Numbered from the stretch's first letter, positions 1 through 6,352 are shown. The stretch: 11,795 nucleotides of DNA from JBGTBQ01 sp041749275 (GCA_041749275.1 JBGTBQ010000190.1:1-11795); one strand, 5' to 3'. Numbers and translations: made by a program. Notes: generated by a model from the letters alone, not told the origin.

Positions 1-225
1 ATGGCTAATCTGACCGACAGAATCACGATCAACCCCGAGCAATGTGGTGGGCGACCCTGCATCCGCGGGATGCGTATTCGCGTGAGCGACGTGCTTGATT
101 TATATGCCGCCGGCTTGCGGGATAAACAAATTCTTGAGGAGCTGCCAGACCTCGAACCGGAAGACTTGCAGGCCGCGCTGCAATACGCCGCCCGCCGGCT
201 GGATCATCCGGTGCTCGCCGCATGA
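1..225 (+). CDS. DUF433-family antitoxin (VapB-like partner)
   Basis: A 74-residue protein of the DUF433 (COG2442) family. These small proteins usually sit directly before a DUF5615 PIN-like gene and are thought to act as its antitoxin and operon autorepressor. Visible family features are the N-terminal DRITINPEQCGGRPCIRGMR block (residues 6-25), typical of the small beta start of this family, followed by a helical part (VSDVLDLYAAGL, then the acidic LPDLEPEDLQAAL) that resembles a short DNA-binding helix-turn-helix. The length is normal for the family. The ATG is the first base of the window, so promoter and ribosome binding site lie outside, but the N-terminus matches the usual family start and looks complete. 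The last four bases overlap the start of the next gene, so the two are surely translationally coupled. Family assignment is firm; antitoxin activity is inferred from family and context. Confidence 0.88.
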   Translation: MANLTDRITINPEQCGGRPCIRGMRIRVSDVLDLYAAGLRDKQILEELPDLEPEDLQAALQYAARRLDHPVLAA

Positions 226-560
226 TGATCTGGGTGGACGCGCAGATGTCTCCCGCAATCGCGGCTTGGCTTAACAGCGAGTTTGCCGTGGACGCGGTGG
301 CTGTGCGTGATCTCGGCTTACGCGACGCGACAGACAAAGAGATATTTCAGGCCGCCAAGCAGGCGCATGTCGTTGTCATGACGAAAGACAGCGACTTCGT
401 CATGCTGCTCGACAGATTCGGCCCGCCCCCGCGGGTGATCTGGGTGACTTGTGGTAACACCTCGAACGTGCGCCTCAAACAGATTCTCAGTCACACTTTT
501 CCTAAAGCTCTTGAGTTGCTTGAGGCGGGCGAAAAGCTCGTTGAAGTGAACGCGCTCTAA
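222..560 (+). CDS. DUF5615 PIN-like toxin-type protein
   Basis: A 112-residue protein of the DUF5615 (COG4634, Mut7-C/PIN-like) family, the standard partner of DUF433 proteins. These are considered PIN-fold nucleases, probably RNases, held inactive by the upstream protein. The sequence shows the N-terminal acidic position in WVDAQMSP (Asp6), the VAVRDLGLRDATDKEIF segment (about residues 27-42) and the TKDSDFV motif with Asp56 and Asp58, the acidic cluster expected at a PIN-like metal site. The C-terminal RVIWVTCGNTSNVRLKQIL block is also typical. ATG codons at 222 and 225 are adjacent; the first overlaps the stop of the antitoxin gene as ATGA, giving a two-gene operon. The length is normal and there is no frameshift. 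Catalytic activity is not proven by sequence; many members are uncharacterised. Confidence 0.87.
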   Translation: MMIWVDAQMSPAIAAWLNSEFAVDAVAVRDLGLRDATDKEIFQAAKQAHVVVMTKDSDFVMLLDRFGPPPRVIWVTCGNTSNVRLKQILSHTFPKALELLEAGEKLVEVNAL

Positions 561-649
561 CATCATCCGCCTCCGCTGCTTCGTCAACTGACCCTCTATC
601 GGTGATCGAACGTTCACCCGCAGGGCGGGCGGCAGCGGCGGGACCGCGT

Positions 650-678
650 TTGATTTTTATTTTACCTTTCGTCATAAA
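650..678 (+). promoter_or_regulatory. candidate sigma70-type promoter for the GAF gene
   Basis: In the 160-base gap after the toxin-antitoxin pair an AT-rich patch contains TTGATT (650-655), a 17-base spacer and CATAAA (673-678), each matching 4 of 6 consensus bases. It lies about 40 bases before the GAF start codon. A small CCCGC/GCGGG hairpin (617-629) sits between the upstream stop codon and this patch. The call rests on sequence resemblance only. Confidence 0.35.
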
Positions 679-720
679 AGCAGGGGCCGGGTTGAAGACG
701 CCTGTTCCGGAGCACATTGT

Positions 721-1299
721 ATGAAAGCACTGCTACCAGATAACGAGCAGGAAAGATTGGAGGCTCTCCGCCATTTCAAAGTGCTCGACACCGATCCGGA
801 GGAGTCCTTCGATGAGATTGCACGTCTGGCCTCTTACGTCTGCCATACCCCGACCGCGCTCATCACTTTCGTAGACGCTAACCGGCAATGGTTCAAAGCG
901 CGCGTGGGTTTTGACCAGCACGAGACTTCGCGCGACGCCTCGTTCTGCGCGCACGCGATCCTGCGTCCCGGCCCGCTGGTCGTCAGGGATACGCTCGACG
1001 ACGAACGGTTCAGAGACAACCCCCTCGTGCTCTCCGCTCCTTACATCCGGTTCTACGCGGGCGCTCCGCTCACCTCGGCGGAAGGTTTCCGGCTCGGCAC
1101 GCTTTGCGTCCTCGACACAGTCCCGCGCGTTCTTTTCAAAGATCAGGACGCCGCCCTGCAAATGCTTGGCAAGCAGGTGATGGCGCTGCTCAACCTGCGC
1201 CGCACAATCTCTTACTTAGAGGGAGCGCTTAACGCAAAGCGAGAGCGGGTGGATGAGCTTGAGCAGCGTCTGGGACTGCACAAGCGGTCGCCGGTCTAA
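721..1299 (+). CDS. stand-alone GAF-domain sensory protein
   Basis: A 192-residue protein that is almost entirely one GAF domain (about residues 27-160). Diagnostic stretches are the leader RLEALRHFKVLDTDPEESFDEIARLA, then ALITFVDANRQWFKARVGFD, the SFCAHAIL motif, and FYAGAPL...GFRLGTLCVLD. This is the common subtype of GAF found at the front of bacterial histidine kinases and diguanylate cyclases, where it senses a small ligand or redox state. Here no output domain follows: only a helical tail (about 160-188, with heptad-like spacing in ISYLEGALNAKRERVDELEQRL) likely to form a coiled coil for dimerisation or partner binding. The ATG at 721 has a GGAG ribosome binding site (709-712) at 8-base spacing. 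It is cytoplasmic. The ligand cannot be told from sequence. The next gene begins about 50 bases downstream and may be co-transcribed. Confidence 0.85.
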   Translation: MKALLPDNEQERLEALRHFKVLDTDPEESFDEIARLASYVCHTPTALITFVDANRQWFKARVGFDQHETSRDASFCAHAILRPGPLVVRDTLDDERFRDNPLVLSAPYIRFYAGAPLTSAEGFRLGTLCVLDTVPRVLFKDQDAALQMLGKQVMALLNLRRTISYLEGALNAKRERVDELEQRLGLHKRSPV

Positions 1300-1351
1300 G
1301 CGCGTGCGTCGCGCCCGTCGGAGTAATGTTAAAAGTCGGGGAGACCTTTTC

Positions 1352-2056
1352 TTGAAAGCCGCTGCCGCTCAAGCCGCGCCGCGCCGCGTGTATCAATACT
1401 ACGATCTGGTGATGGCCGCCTTCGTGACCGTCCTGTTGTGCTCGAACCTGATCGGGGTCGGGAAGGTCTGTGAAATCGCGGGTTTCTCGGTCGGGGCGGG
1501 CGTCTTCTTCTTTCCGATCAGCTATATTTTCGGCGACATCCTGACGGAGGTTTACGGCTACGCGCGTTCGCGCCGGGTCATCTGGGCCGGGTTCGCGGCG
1601 CTCATCTTCGCTTCGTTTATGAGTTGGGCCGTCGTCGCGCTGCCGCCCGCGCCCGACTGGCCGCATCAGGCGGCTTACGCGCTCGTCTACGGTCAGACGC
1701 CGCGCATTGTCGCCGCCTCGCTCACCGCTTTCTGGGCGGGCGACTTCATCAACTCCTACATCCTCGCCAAGCTCAAACTCAAAACTGAAGGACGCTTTCT
1801 CTGGCTCCGCACCATCGGCTCGACGCTGGTCGGGCAGGGCGTTGATTCGCTCATCTTCTATCCGCTCGCGTTTCTTGGCGAATGGCCGGGACAGCTCGTC
1901 GTCGCCGTGATGGTCTCGAACTTTTTTATCAAGGTCGGAGTCGAGGCCGCGATGACGCCCTTCACTTATCTCGTCGTCGGCTTTCTCAAACGAGCAGAGC
2001 GAGAGGATTATTACGACCGTGGGACGGACTTTAATCCCTTCACGCTTCGGACTTGA
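1352..2056 (+). CDS. yhhQ: YhhQ/VUT-family queuosine precursor transporter
   Basis: An integral membrane protein of the DUF165/VUT family. E. coli YhhQ imports the queuosine precursors preQ0 and preQ1 for tRNA modification. The chain has about six hydrophobic segments and the family signature FPISYIFGDILTEVYGYAR (residues 54 onward), followed by a conserved-looking FWAGDFINSYILAKLK and a VGQGVDSLIFYPLAF block. I chose the TTG at 1352. It is preceded by GGGGAG (1338-1343) at 8-base spacing and gives 234 residues, close to the roughly 220 of E. coli YhhQ. An ATG at 1253 is in frame but lies inside the GAF gene and would add a basic, unrelated leader; a GTG at 1304 is a second alternative. The substrate is inferred from the family. 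No queuosine biosynthesis gene is visible here, which would fit a salvage lifestyle. Confidence 0.85.
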   Translation: MKAAAAQAAPRRVYQYYDLVMAAFVTVLLCSNLIGVGKVCEIAGFSVGAGVFFFPISYIFGDILTEVYGYARSRRVIWAGFAALIFASFMSWAVVALPPAPDWPHQAAYALVYGQTPRIVAASLTAFWAGDFINSYILAKLKLKTEGRFLWLRTIGSTLVGQGVDSLIFYPLAFLGEWPGQLVVAVMVSNFFIKVGVEAAMTPFTYLVVGFLKRAEREDYYDRGTDFNPFTLRT

Positions 2057-2069
2057 TGACACGGTCATC
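2055..2069 (+). other. small hairpin at the yhhQ stop codon
   Basis: GATGAC/GTCATC form a perfect 6-bp stem around ACG, starting in the yhhQ stop codon and followed by TTCTGTTT. It may be a weak terminator, but the stem is AT-balanced and the T-run is interrupted. Confidence 0.2.
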
Positions 2070-2112
2070 TTCTGTTTATGACATCTCCGTGAGTTTGAGA
2101 GAGGAGAATGCG

Positions 2113-2232
2113 ATGCGACCCGCGACCATTATGGATTTACATGGATTACAAGAAGACGCGCGGGTGGGCCGCGCCCGGCACCACCTGCTCCAACTCGCTC
2201 ACGACGTGCAGCTAAAAATCTTACGCGCCTGA
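2113..2232 (+). CDS. possible 39-residue small protein upstream of the LysE-family gene
   Basis: A short ORF starting MRPATIMDLHGLQEDARV and ending in a helical QLAHDVQLKILRA tail. The ATG has a strong GAGGAG (2101-2106) at 6-base spacing, and the stop ends 4 bases before the exporter start codon, which itself has no ribosome binding site. That layout suggests the small ORF is translated and that the exporter is reached by reinitiation, either as a leader peptide or as a small protein. A competing ATG at 2108 in another frame gives 35 codons ending at 2215 and looks less protein-like. I do not recognise the sequence. The ATGGATTTACATGGATTACA stretch near its start resembles low-complexity intergenic repeats, which argues for caution. 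It may be a leader with no stable product. Confidence 0.4.
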   Translation: MRPATIMDLHGLQEDARVGRARHHLLQLAHDVQLKILRA

Positions 2233-2236
2233 ATTC

Positions 2237-2866
2237 ATGTCGCTTGAAATCATTCTCGTCTTCGCCGTCACGGAATTCCTGCTGTCGCTGACGCCCGGCC
2301 CCGCCGTCTTGCTCGTCGTCTCGCAGGGCATGAAGTACGGCTTTGCGTCGAGCGTGCGCGGCGCGGCGGGCATCCTCGCGGGCAACGCGATTTATTTCGG
2401 GCTGTCGGCGTTGGGCTTGGGCGCGCTGCTGCTCGCGTCGGCGACGCTGTTCGCGGCGATCAAGTGGGCGGGCGTCGCTTACCTCGTCTTCGTCGGGTTG
2501 AAGATGCTGCTCTCGAAGACCGAGGCGGACGCGGCGGAAGGCGTGCCGCGCGTCGCGCCGCAACGTTCGCTCAAGCTTTTCTCGCAGGGACTTTTGACGC
2601 AGCTCTCGAACCCGAAGGCGCTCGTCTTCTTCACGGCGCTGCTGCCGCAGTTCGTCTCGCCCACCGCGGGGCGCGTCTTCGAGCAGTTCCTCGTGCTCGG
2701 CGTCGTCTCGATTGCGGTCGAGTGCCCGGTGCTGCTCTCCTACGGCTGGCTCGCCGAACGCGGCCAGCGGCTCATCCCGAAGGGGCGGCTCTCGTCTCTG
2801 CCCTACCGCATCGCGGGCGCGTTCCTCATCAGTACGGGCCTCTGGCTGGCGACGTTGAAGCGTTGA
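2237..2866 (+). CDS. LysE/RhtB-family amino-acid exporter
   Basis: A 209-residue membrane protein of the LysE/RhtB/ThrE exporter group, which expels amino acids or analogues from the cytoplasm using the proton gradient. Typical features are the LSLTPGPAVLLVVSQGMKYG motif (TPGP at residues 19-22), the GILAGNAIYFGLSALGLGALL glycine-rich second segment, AGVAYLVFVGLKML, and QLSNPKALVFFTALLPQF (NPK at 125-127). About six transmembrane helices are visible, and the length is standard. ATG 2237 is the only plausible start: the same frame has a stop at 2213-2215 and no other start codon between. No Shine-Dalgarno precedes it, so initiation probably depends on translation of the small ORF just upstream. 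The substrate (threonine, homoserine, lysine, leucine or other) cannot be told from sequence. Confidence 0.88.
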   Translation: MSLEIILVFAVTEFLLSLTPGPAVLLVVSQGMKYGFASSVRGAAGILAGNAIYFGLSALGLGALLLASATLFAAIKWAGVAYLVFVGLKMLLSKTEADAAEGVPRVAPQRSLKLFSQGLLTQLSNPKALVFFTALLPQFVSPTAGRVFEQFLVLGVVSIAVECPVLLSYGWLAERGQRLIPKGRLSSLPYRIAGAFLISTGLWLATLKR

Positions 2867-2891
2867 GAGTGTGTTTTTGAGGTTCAAGCTG

Positions 2892-2906
2892 TGCGCCGGA
2901 GGCGCA
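2892..2906 (+). other. small GC hairpin downstream of the LysE-family gene
   Basis: TGCGCC-GGA-GGCGCA is a perfect 6-bp stem with a GGA loop, 25 bases after the exporter stop. The same GGA-loop design (GCCCC-GGA-GGGGC) occurs inside the repeat elements at 9997-10009 and 11415-11427, so this may be a relic of a related element rather than a terminator; no T-run follows. Confidence 0.35.
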
Positions 2907-2931
2907 ACCAGAAGGTAGCTATATGCCGCGC

Positions 2932-3053
2932 ACACCAAGATGCCGACTAGACGGCGCGGGCAGGTCAGAACCGCCTGCGGTAGCGGGCGGGTGCTTGCGC
3001 GGCCAGCACCCGCCCGCTACCGCAGGCGGTTCTGACCGTCCACTTCTTGGTGT
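2932..3053. repeat. large palindromic repeat with perfect 33-bp arms
   Basis: Arms at 2963-2995 and 3005-3037 are exact inverted complements (33 of 33), starting GGTCAGAACCGCCTGCGG and enclosing a 9-base loop. A second, outer pair of 9 bases (ACACCAAGA at 2932-2940, TCTTGGTGT at 3045-3053) extends the symmetry. The spacers between outer and inner arms differ in length (22 and 7 bases). Reading frames across it translate to PPAVAGG/PPATAGG-like nonsense, so it is not coding. It occupies most of the 286-base gap before the STAND gene. It is probably a dispersed REP/MITE-like element and could also form a strong RNA hairpin that stops or insulates transcription from upstream. Confidence 0.85.
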
Positions 3054-3089
3054 CTCTCCGCCGCTTGCGCGGCTGCATTCCATTTTTCC

Positions 3090-3118
3090 TTATCTTCGAT
3101 TCGCAAACAGTTTAGAAT
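3090..3118 (+). promoter_or_regulatory. candidate promoter for the STAND gene
   Basis: TAGAAT (3113-3118, 5 of 6 consensus bases) lies 35 bases before the start codon in a locally AT-rich patch. The best element 17 bases upstream is TTATCT (3 of 6). The weak -35 suggests low basal expression or an activator, if this is the promoter. Confidence 0.3.
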
Positions 3119-3152
3119 CCGTTGCGCCTCAATCCACGGCAAGGAGTTTGCG

Positions 3153-6068
3153 ATGGCCTCAAACAGTCTCACCAAGCCCGCGGCGGTTGCGCTCGGATGC
3201 GCCGGGTTAGCCGTCGCCGCACCGTTCCTCGCGCCGTATCTGGCGACCATCTCGCTCCCTTTTTTCGGGGCGGTGCTGGCGGGCGTCTTCAAAGCCGAAG
3301 AGTTCACGGACGGCTTCGGCAAAGTCATCGTCAACACGGCAGCCGGATTTCTGACTGAGATCGGCGGGTCGGCGATAGATAAGCTTCCCGGCGCGCTCTC
3401 ATCCGAACACAATTACCATCTCGAAAAGATGTTGGCGACGGCGTATCTCGAATCGCTCGAAGCCATCGAGAAAGAGATTGCGGCGACTGGCGATGCGGCG
3501 ACGAAAGAGCAGGCCGCGCAAATCATTCCGCTCGTCAAGGCCCGAATCAAAAGGGGGTTGAAGAAGGAAGAGATTTCTCTTCTCTTTCCCTTGCAGGCCG
3601 CCTATCAACCCTCCGCCACGGCTTATGCCAACCGTTTTTCGGCGGAGAGCGTGACGCTGCTCATCGGGGATGAAGAGAGATGGCGCGAAGAGCTTGGGCG
3701 GGAAGTCGAAATTGCTTTGCGCCGGTGGCTCAATGAAGAACAGGCCGAGAAGGAACGGGCCGCGCGACAGATTCAGCTTGGACTGGCGACGACGGACGAG
3801 CGTTTGCCCGAACCGCTGCACACGCATTTGCGCGCGGCGCTGCCGCACATGATCGCGCACCGGATCAGCGAATTGGTCAAGAGCGGCGAGTTCAAAGAGT
3901 CGTGGATTGCCTTTCAACGAGCGCACCTGCAAGGAATCAGCCGTGTTGTCGGAAGAATCGAAACCTCACAGGTGGACATCAGGCGCAGCATCGCCGCGCT
4001 GGCGCAACGGATTGAAGGTTTTGCTGATGAGAAAGAGCTTGTTGAGGCGCTTGCCAAAATGCAGGGAGAGTATTTGAGTAAGCTCTCTTCGTCACACGAC
4101 GAGTTGGCTCGACTGCTCGAACGGCAAAGCGAAGAGTGGCGCGGCATTGAGCAACGACTCAGCGCGCAGATGGCCCAAAGCACCGAGCGGCTTTCAGACG
4201 AAGGCAAAGAAAACACCGCGCTGCTTTCCGCTGAGAGTAAAGAGAACACCGCACAGCTTTCCGCCGAAGGTAAGGAAAATGCCGCACAGGTTGTTGAGAT
4301 AGTAGAAGAGGTTGGCGCGAAGGGTGATGAAAATACAGGTAAAGTCCTCGTCACAATCGCTCAAACGAAGGAGGAGCTAAAAGAGATTATGGAGGGCGCG
4401 CAGCGGGCGGCCCGGAACAGGTTGAAGCAACTGCCCGCGCCGCCGCGTGATTTCACCGGGCGCGAGGCGGAGCTTGATGAATTGCGTCAGGCTTTGCGTC
4501 GGGGCGGGGCGACGATTTCGGGCGTGCAGGGGATGGGCGGCGTGGGTAAGACGGCGCTGGCGTTGGTGCTGGCGGAGGAGTTCAAAGGTGACTACCCGGA
4601 CGCGCAAATCTATCTCGACCTGAAGGGCGTCAGCTCTCAATCGCTCTCGCCCGCCGAAGTGATGTGGCACGTCGTCAGTTCCTTTCACCCGGACATGAAG
4701 CAGCCCGACGATGGCGAGTTGCCCGCGTGGTACAACGCGCTGCTCAACGAGAAGCGCGTCCTGTTGCTCTACGACAACGCGAAGGACGCCGCGCAAATCG
4801 AGCCGCTGTTGCCGCCCGCACATTGTCTGCTGCTGGTCACTTCGCGGAAGCATTTCAAAGTGCCGGGGATGTTCGACAAAGACCTCGACGAGATGACCGG
4901 GGCGGACGCCGCAGCCTTGCTGCTCGAAATCGCGCCGCGCATCGCCGGGGACGCGGGGGCGATAGCCGAACAGTGCGGCTATCTGCCGCTGGCGCTGCGT
5001 CTGGCCGCGAGCGCGCTCAACAAGAGCCACGCGCTCAGTCCGTCAGACCTCCTGCGAAGATTGCGGGACAAGCGGCGGCGCGTCGAATTGGTGGAAGCGT
5101 CTTTCAGCTTGAGCTACGAACTACTGAGCGAAGAGCAGCGGCAACGCTGGCGCACGCTGGCGCTCTTTCCGACCGTTTTCGACGCGACGGCGGCAGCCGC
5201 CGTGTGGGAGACGGACGTTGACGCGGCGAAAGACTCGCTGGCGGAGCTTGAAGAATACAGCCTGCTCGATTGGGAAGAAGCCGCCCGGCGTTTCAGCCTG
5301 CACGATCTGGCGCGCGATTACGCCGACACGCGCCTGAGCGAGACCGAACGCGAACGGGCCGGCTCGCTCCACGCTGCTTATTATTTACAAATTCTCTCGA
5401 CGGCTACTGACCTTTACGAAAAGGGCGGCGCGGCGATTGCCGAAGGGCTGACGCTTTTCGACAGCGAGCGCGTCAACATCGAAGCCGGGCAGGAATGGGC
5501 CGCCGCCCGGTTTGCCGGCGACGAGCGAGCCGCGCGTTTGTGTAACGAGTATCCCGGCGCGGGCGTTTACGTTCTCAACCTGCGTCAACATCCACGCGAT
5601 TTTATACGCTGGCATGAATCCGCGCTGGCGGCTGCGCGTCAACTCAAAGACCGCGCCGCCGAAGGAAGGCACTTAGGCAACTTGGGATATGCCTACGATG
5701 ATTTGGGGGAGTACCGCCGTGCCATCGAGTTCTACGAGCAGCACCGCGACATCGCACGCAAGATCGGCGACCGGCGGGGCGAGGGCAACGCGCTGGGCAA
5801 CCTCGGCATAGCCTACAAAAACTTGGGCGAGACGCGCCGCGCCATCGAGTTCCACGAGCAGAATCTTGACATCGCGCGCGAGATCGGCGACCGGCGGGGC
5901 GAGGGCAACGCGCTTTTCAATACCGGGCTTGCGCTCGACGAACTCGGCGACCGCGCACAGGCTCTCGCCCACGCCGAAGCGGCGCTTGAGATTTATGAGC
6001 AGATCGAGTCGCCGGCTGCCGCAAGGGTGCGCGCACAACTGGCTGAGTGGCGCGGGGGGGCGGAGTAG
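3153..6068 (+). CDS. NLR-like STAND ATPase with N-terminal hydrophobic/helical region, NB-ARC and TPR repeats
   Basis: A 971-residue signal-transduction ATPase. Residues 9-46 are a proline-containing hydrophobic stretch that may insert in a membrane. About 84-330 is charged and helical. Residues 336-379 form four 11-residue coiled-coil repeats. NB-ARC starts at DFTGREAELDEL (433 on), with Walker A GMGGVGKT (460-467, Lys466), Walker B VLLLYD (536-541), sensor TSR (563-565), GLPL-like CGYLPLAL (608 on), a winged helix, and LHD (716-718) in place of the MHD triplet. About 740-830 is a helical linker with a LRQHPRDFIRWHESAL segment seen in related TPR-STAND proteins, then about three TPRs (836-955). 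AAGGAG (3141-3146) precedes the ATG by 6 bases. By family logic the TPRs detect a ligand and ATP-driven oligomerisation activates the N-terminus. No known enzymatic effector (TIR, protease, nuclease) is visible. A defence or regulatory role is inference. Confidence 0.85.
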   Translation: MASNSLTKPAAVALGCAGLAVAAPFLAPYLATISLPFFGAVLAGVFKAEEFTDGFGKVIVNTAAGFLTEIGGSAIDKLPGALSSEHNYHLEKMLATAYLESLEAIEKEIAATGDAATKEQAAQIIPLVKARIKRGLKKEEISLLFPLQAAYQPSATAYANRFSAESVTLLIGDEERWREELGREVEIALRRWLNEEQAEKERAARQIQLGLATTDERLPEPLHTHLRAALPHMIAHRISELVKSGEFKESWIAFQRAHLQGISRVVGRIETSQVDIRRSIAALAQRIEGFADEKELVEALAKMQGEYLSKLSSSHDELARLLERQSEEWRGIEQRLSAQMAQSTERLSDEGKENTALLSAESKENTAQLSAEGKENAAQVVEIVEEVGAKGDENTGKVLVTIAQTKEELKEIMEGAQRAARNRLKQLPAPPRDFTGREAELDELRQALRRGGATISGVQGMGGVGKTALALVLAEEFKGDYPDAQIYLDLKGVSSQSLSPAEVMWHVVSSFHPDMKQPDDGELPAWYNALLNEKRVLLLYDNAKDAAQIEPLLPPAHCLLLVTSRKHFKVPGMFDKDLDEMTGADAAALLLEIAPRIAGDAGAIAEQCGYLPLALRLAASALNKSHALSPSDLLRRLRDKRRRVELVEASFSLSYELLSEEQRQRWRTLALFPTVFDATAAAAVWETDVDAAKDSLAELEEYSLLDWEEAARRFSLHDLARDYADTRLSETERERAGSLHAAYYLQILSTATDLYEKGGAAIAEGLTLFDSERVNIEAGQEWAAARFAGDERAARLCNEYPGAGVYVLNLRQHPRDFIRWHESALAAARQLKDRAAEGRHLGNLGYAYDDLGEYRRAIEFYEQHRDIARKIGDRRGEGNALGNLGIAYKNLGETRRAIEFHEQNLDIAREIGDRRGEGNALFNTGLALDELGDRAQALAHAEAALEIYEQIESPAAARVRAQLAEWRGGAE
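4158..4289 (+). repeat. four 11-residue coiled-coil repeats inside the STAND protein
   Basis: Four consecutive 33-base units encode LSAQMAQSTER, LSDEGKENTAL, LSAESKENTAQ and LSAEGKENAAQ (residues 336-379). The last three units differ mostly by synonymous or conservative changes. The 11-residue (hendecad) spacing implies a gently right-handed coiled coil rather than a heptad one. Confidence 0.8.
5761..5914 (+). repeat. direct repeats inside the TPR region
   Basis: A 34-base stretch beginning AGATCGGCGACCGGCGGGGC is identical at 5761-5794 and 5881-5914, exactly 120 bases (40 codons) apart. It encodes the IGDRRGEGNAL junction of successive TPR units. Near-identity at DNA level indicates recent duplication or gene conversion of TPR units. 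Confidence 0.9.
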
Positions 6069-6087
6069 AGAGAGGGAATGATTCTTC

Positions 6088-6267
6088 AGTCGTGTCTAAA
6101 AAGTGATGCGTCGTAGCTCCGTGAGGAGCGAGATGTTTGTAGCATCGCGTGACACAAGGATGCCAAACTCCGTCAGGAGCGAAATGTTAATCTCTGCCGC
6201 CCCTCCGAGGCTGGAAAGAAAATGGGGACGGCGCGGGCGACAAACATTTCGCCCCGCGCGGGGCTGT
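6088..6267 (-). mobile_element. truncated copy (A) of the hairpin-rich MITE-like element
   Basis: The left end CGTGTCTAAAAAG (6091-6103) and the interior match the reverse complement of element B (9911-10123). Shared landmarks are GCTCCGTGAGGAGC (6116-6129), ATCGCGTGACAC, CTCCGTCAGGAG (6168-6179), CTGCCGCCCCTCC and a final ACAAACATT plus GCCCCGCGCGGGGC (6251-6264). The other terminal inverted repeat is missing: sequence similarity stops near 6267 and a different hairpin follows. It lies just after the STAND stop codon. No ORF of its own. Confidence 0.7.
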
Positions 6268-6269
6268 TG

Positions 6270-6298
6270 AGGGAGAGTTGAATCATTCAACTCTCCCT
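6270..6298 (+). terminator. 14-bp perfect hairpin, possible terminator
   Basis: AGGGAGAGTTGAAT (6270-6283) and ATTCAACTCTCCCT (6285-6298) are perfect complements around a single base (effective loop about 3-5). It is followed by TAATCTAACTTCTCTTTTC, which is pyrimidine-rich but has no clean T-run. It could end STAND transcription, or be a relic of the insertion that truncated element A. Confidence 0.4.
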
Positions 6299-6328
6299 TA
6301 ATCTAACTTCTCTTTTCTTTGTCCTTGC

Positions 6329-6352
6329 CTCTGTGTCTCTGTGTCTCTGTGG
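6329..6352. repeat. CTCTGTGT octamer tandem repeat
   Basis: Three direct copies of an 8-base unit: CTCTGTGT, CTCTGTGT, CTCTGTGG. On the minus strand, frames through such tracts read RHRDTETQR-like, a nonsense peptide often seen as spurious annotation in repeat-rich bacterial genomes. It is non-coding here. Confidence 0.7.

Noticed and set aside
721..2056. GAF protein and YhhQ transporter as one regulated sensory-transport unit
   Set aside because: Only proximity supports it; no shared motif or overlap under the chosen start, so functional linkage is not claimed.
2129..2938. 269-residue minus-strand frame opposite the LysE-family gene
   Set aside because: Extremely Arg/Glu-rich antisense translation of a GC-rich membrane-protein gene.
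2923..3210. 95-residue plus-strand frame with PPAVAGG and PPATAGG segments
   Set aside because: It is a read-through of the large palindrome; the mirrored peptide segments come from the two arms.
4377..5030. 217-residue minus-strand frame inside the STAND gene
   Set aside because: Antisense shadow; plus strand has a full set of NB-ARC motifs in the same stretch.
6096..6290. 64-residue minus-strand frame with repeated ISLLTE segments
   Set aside because: Translation of the truncated element A.
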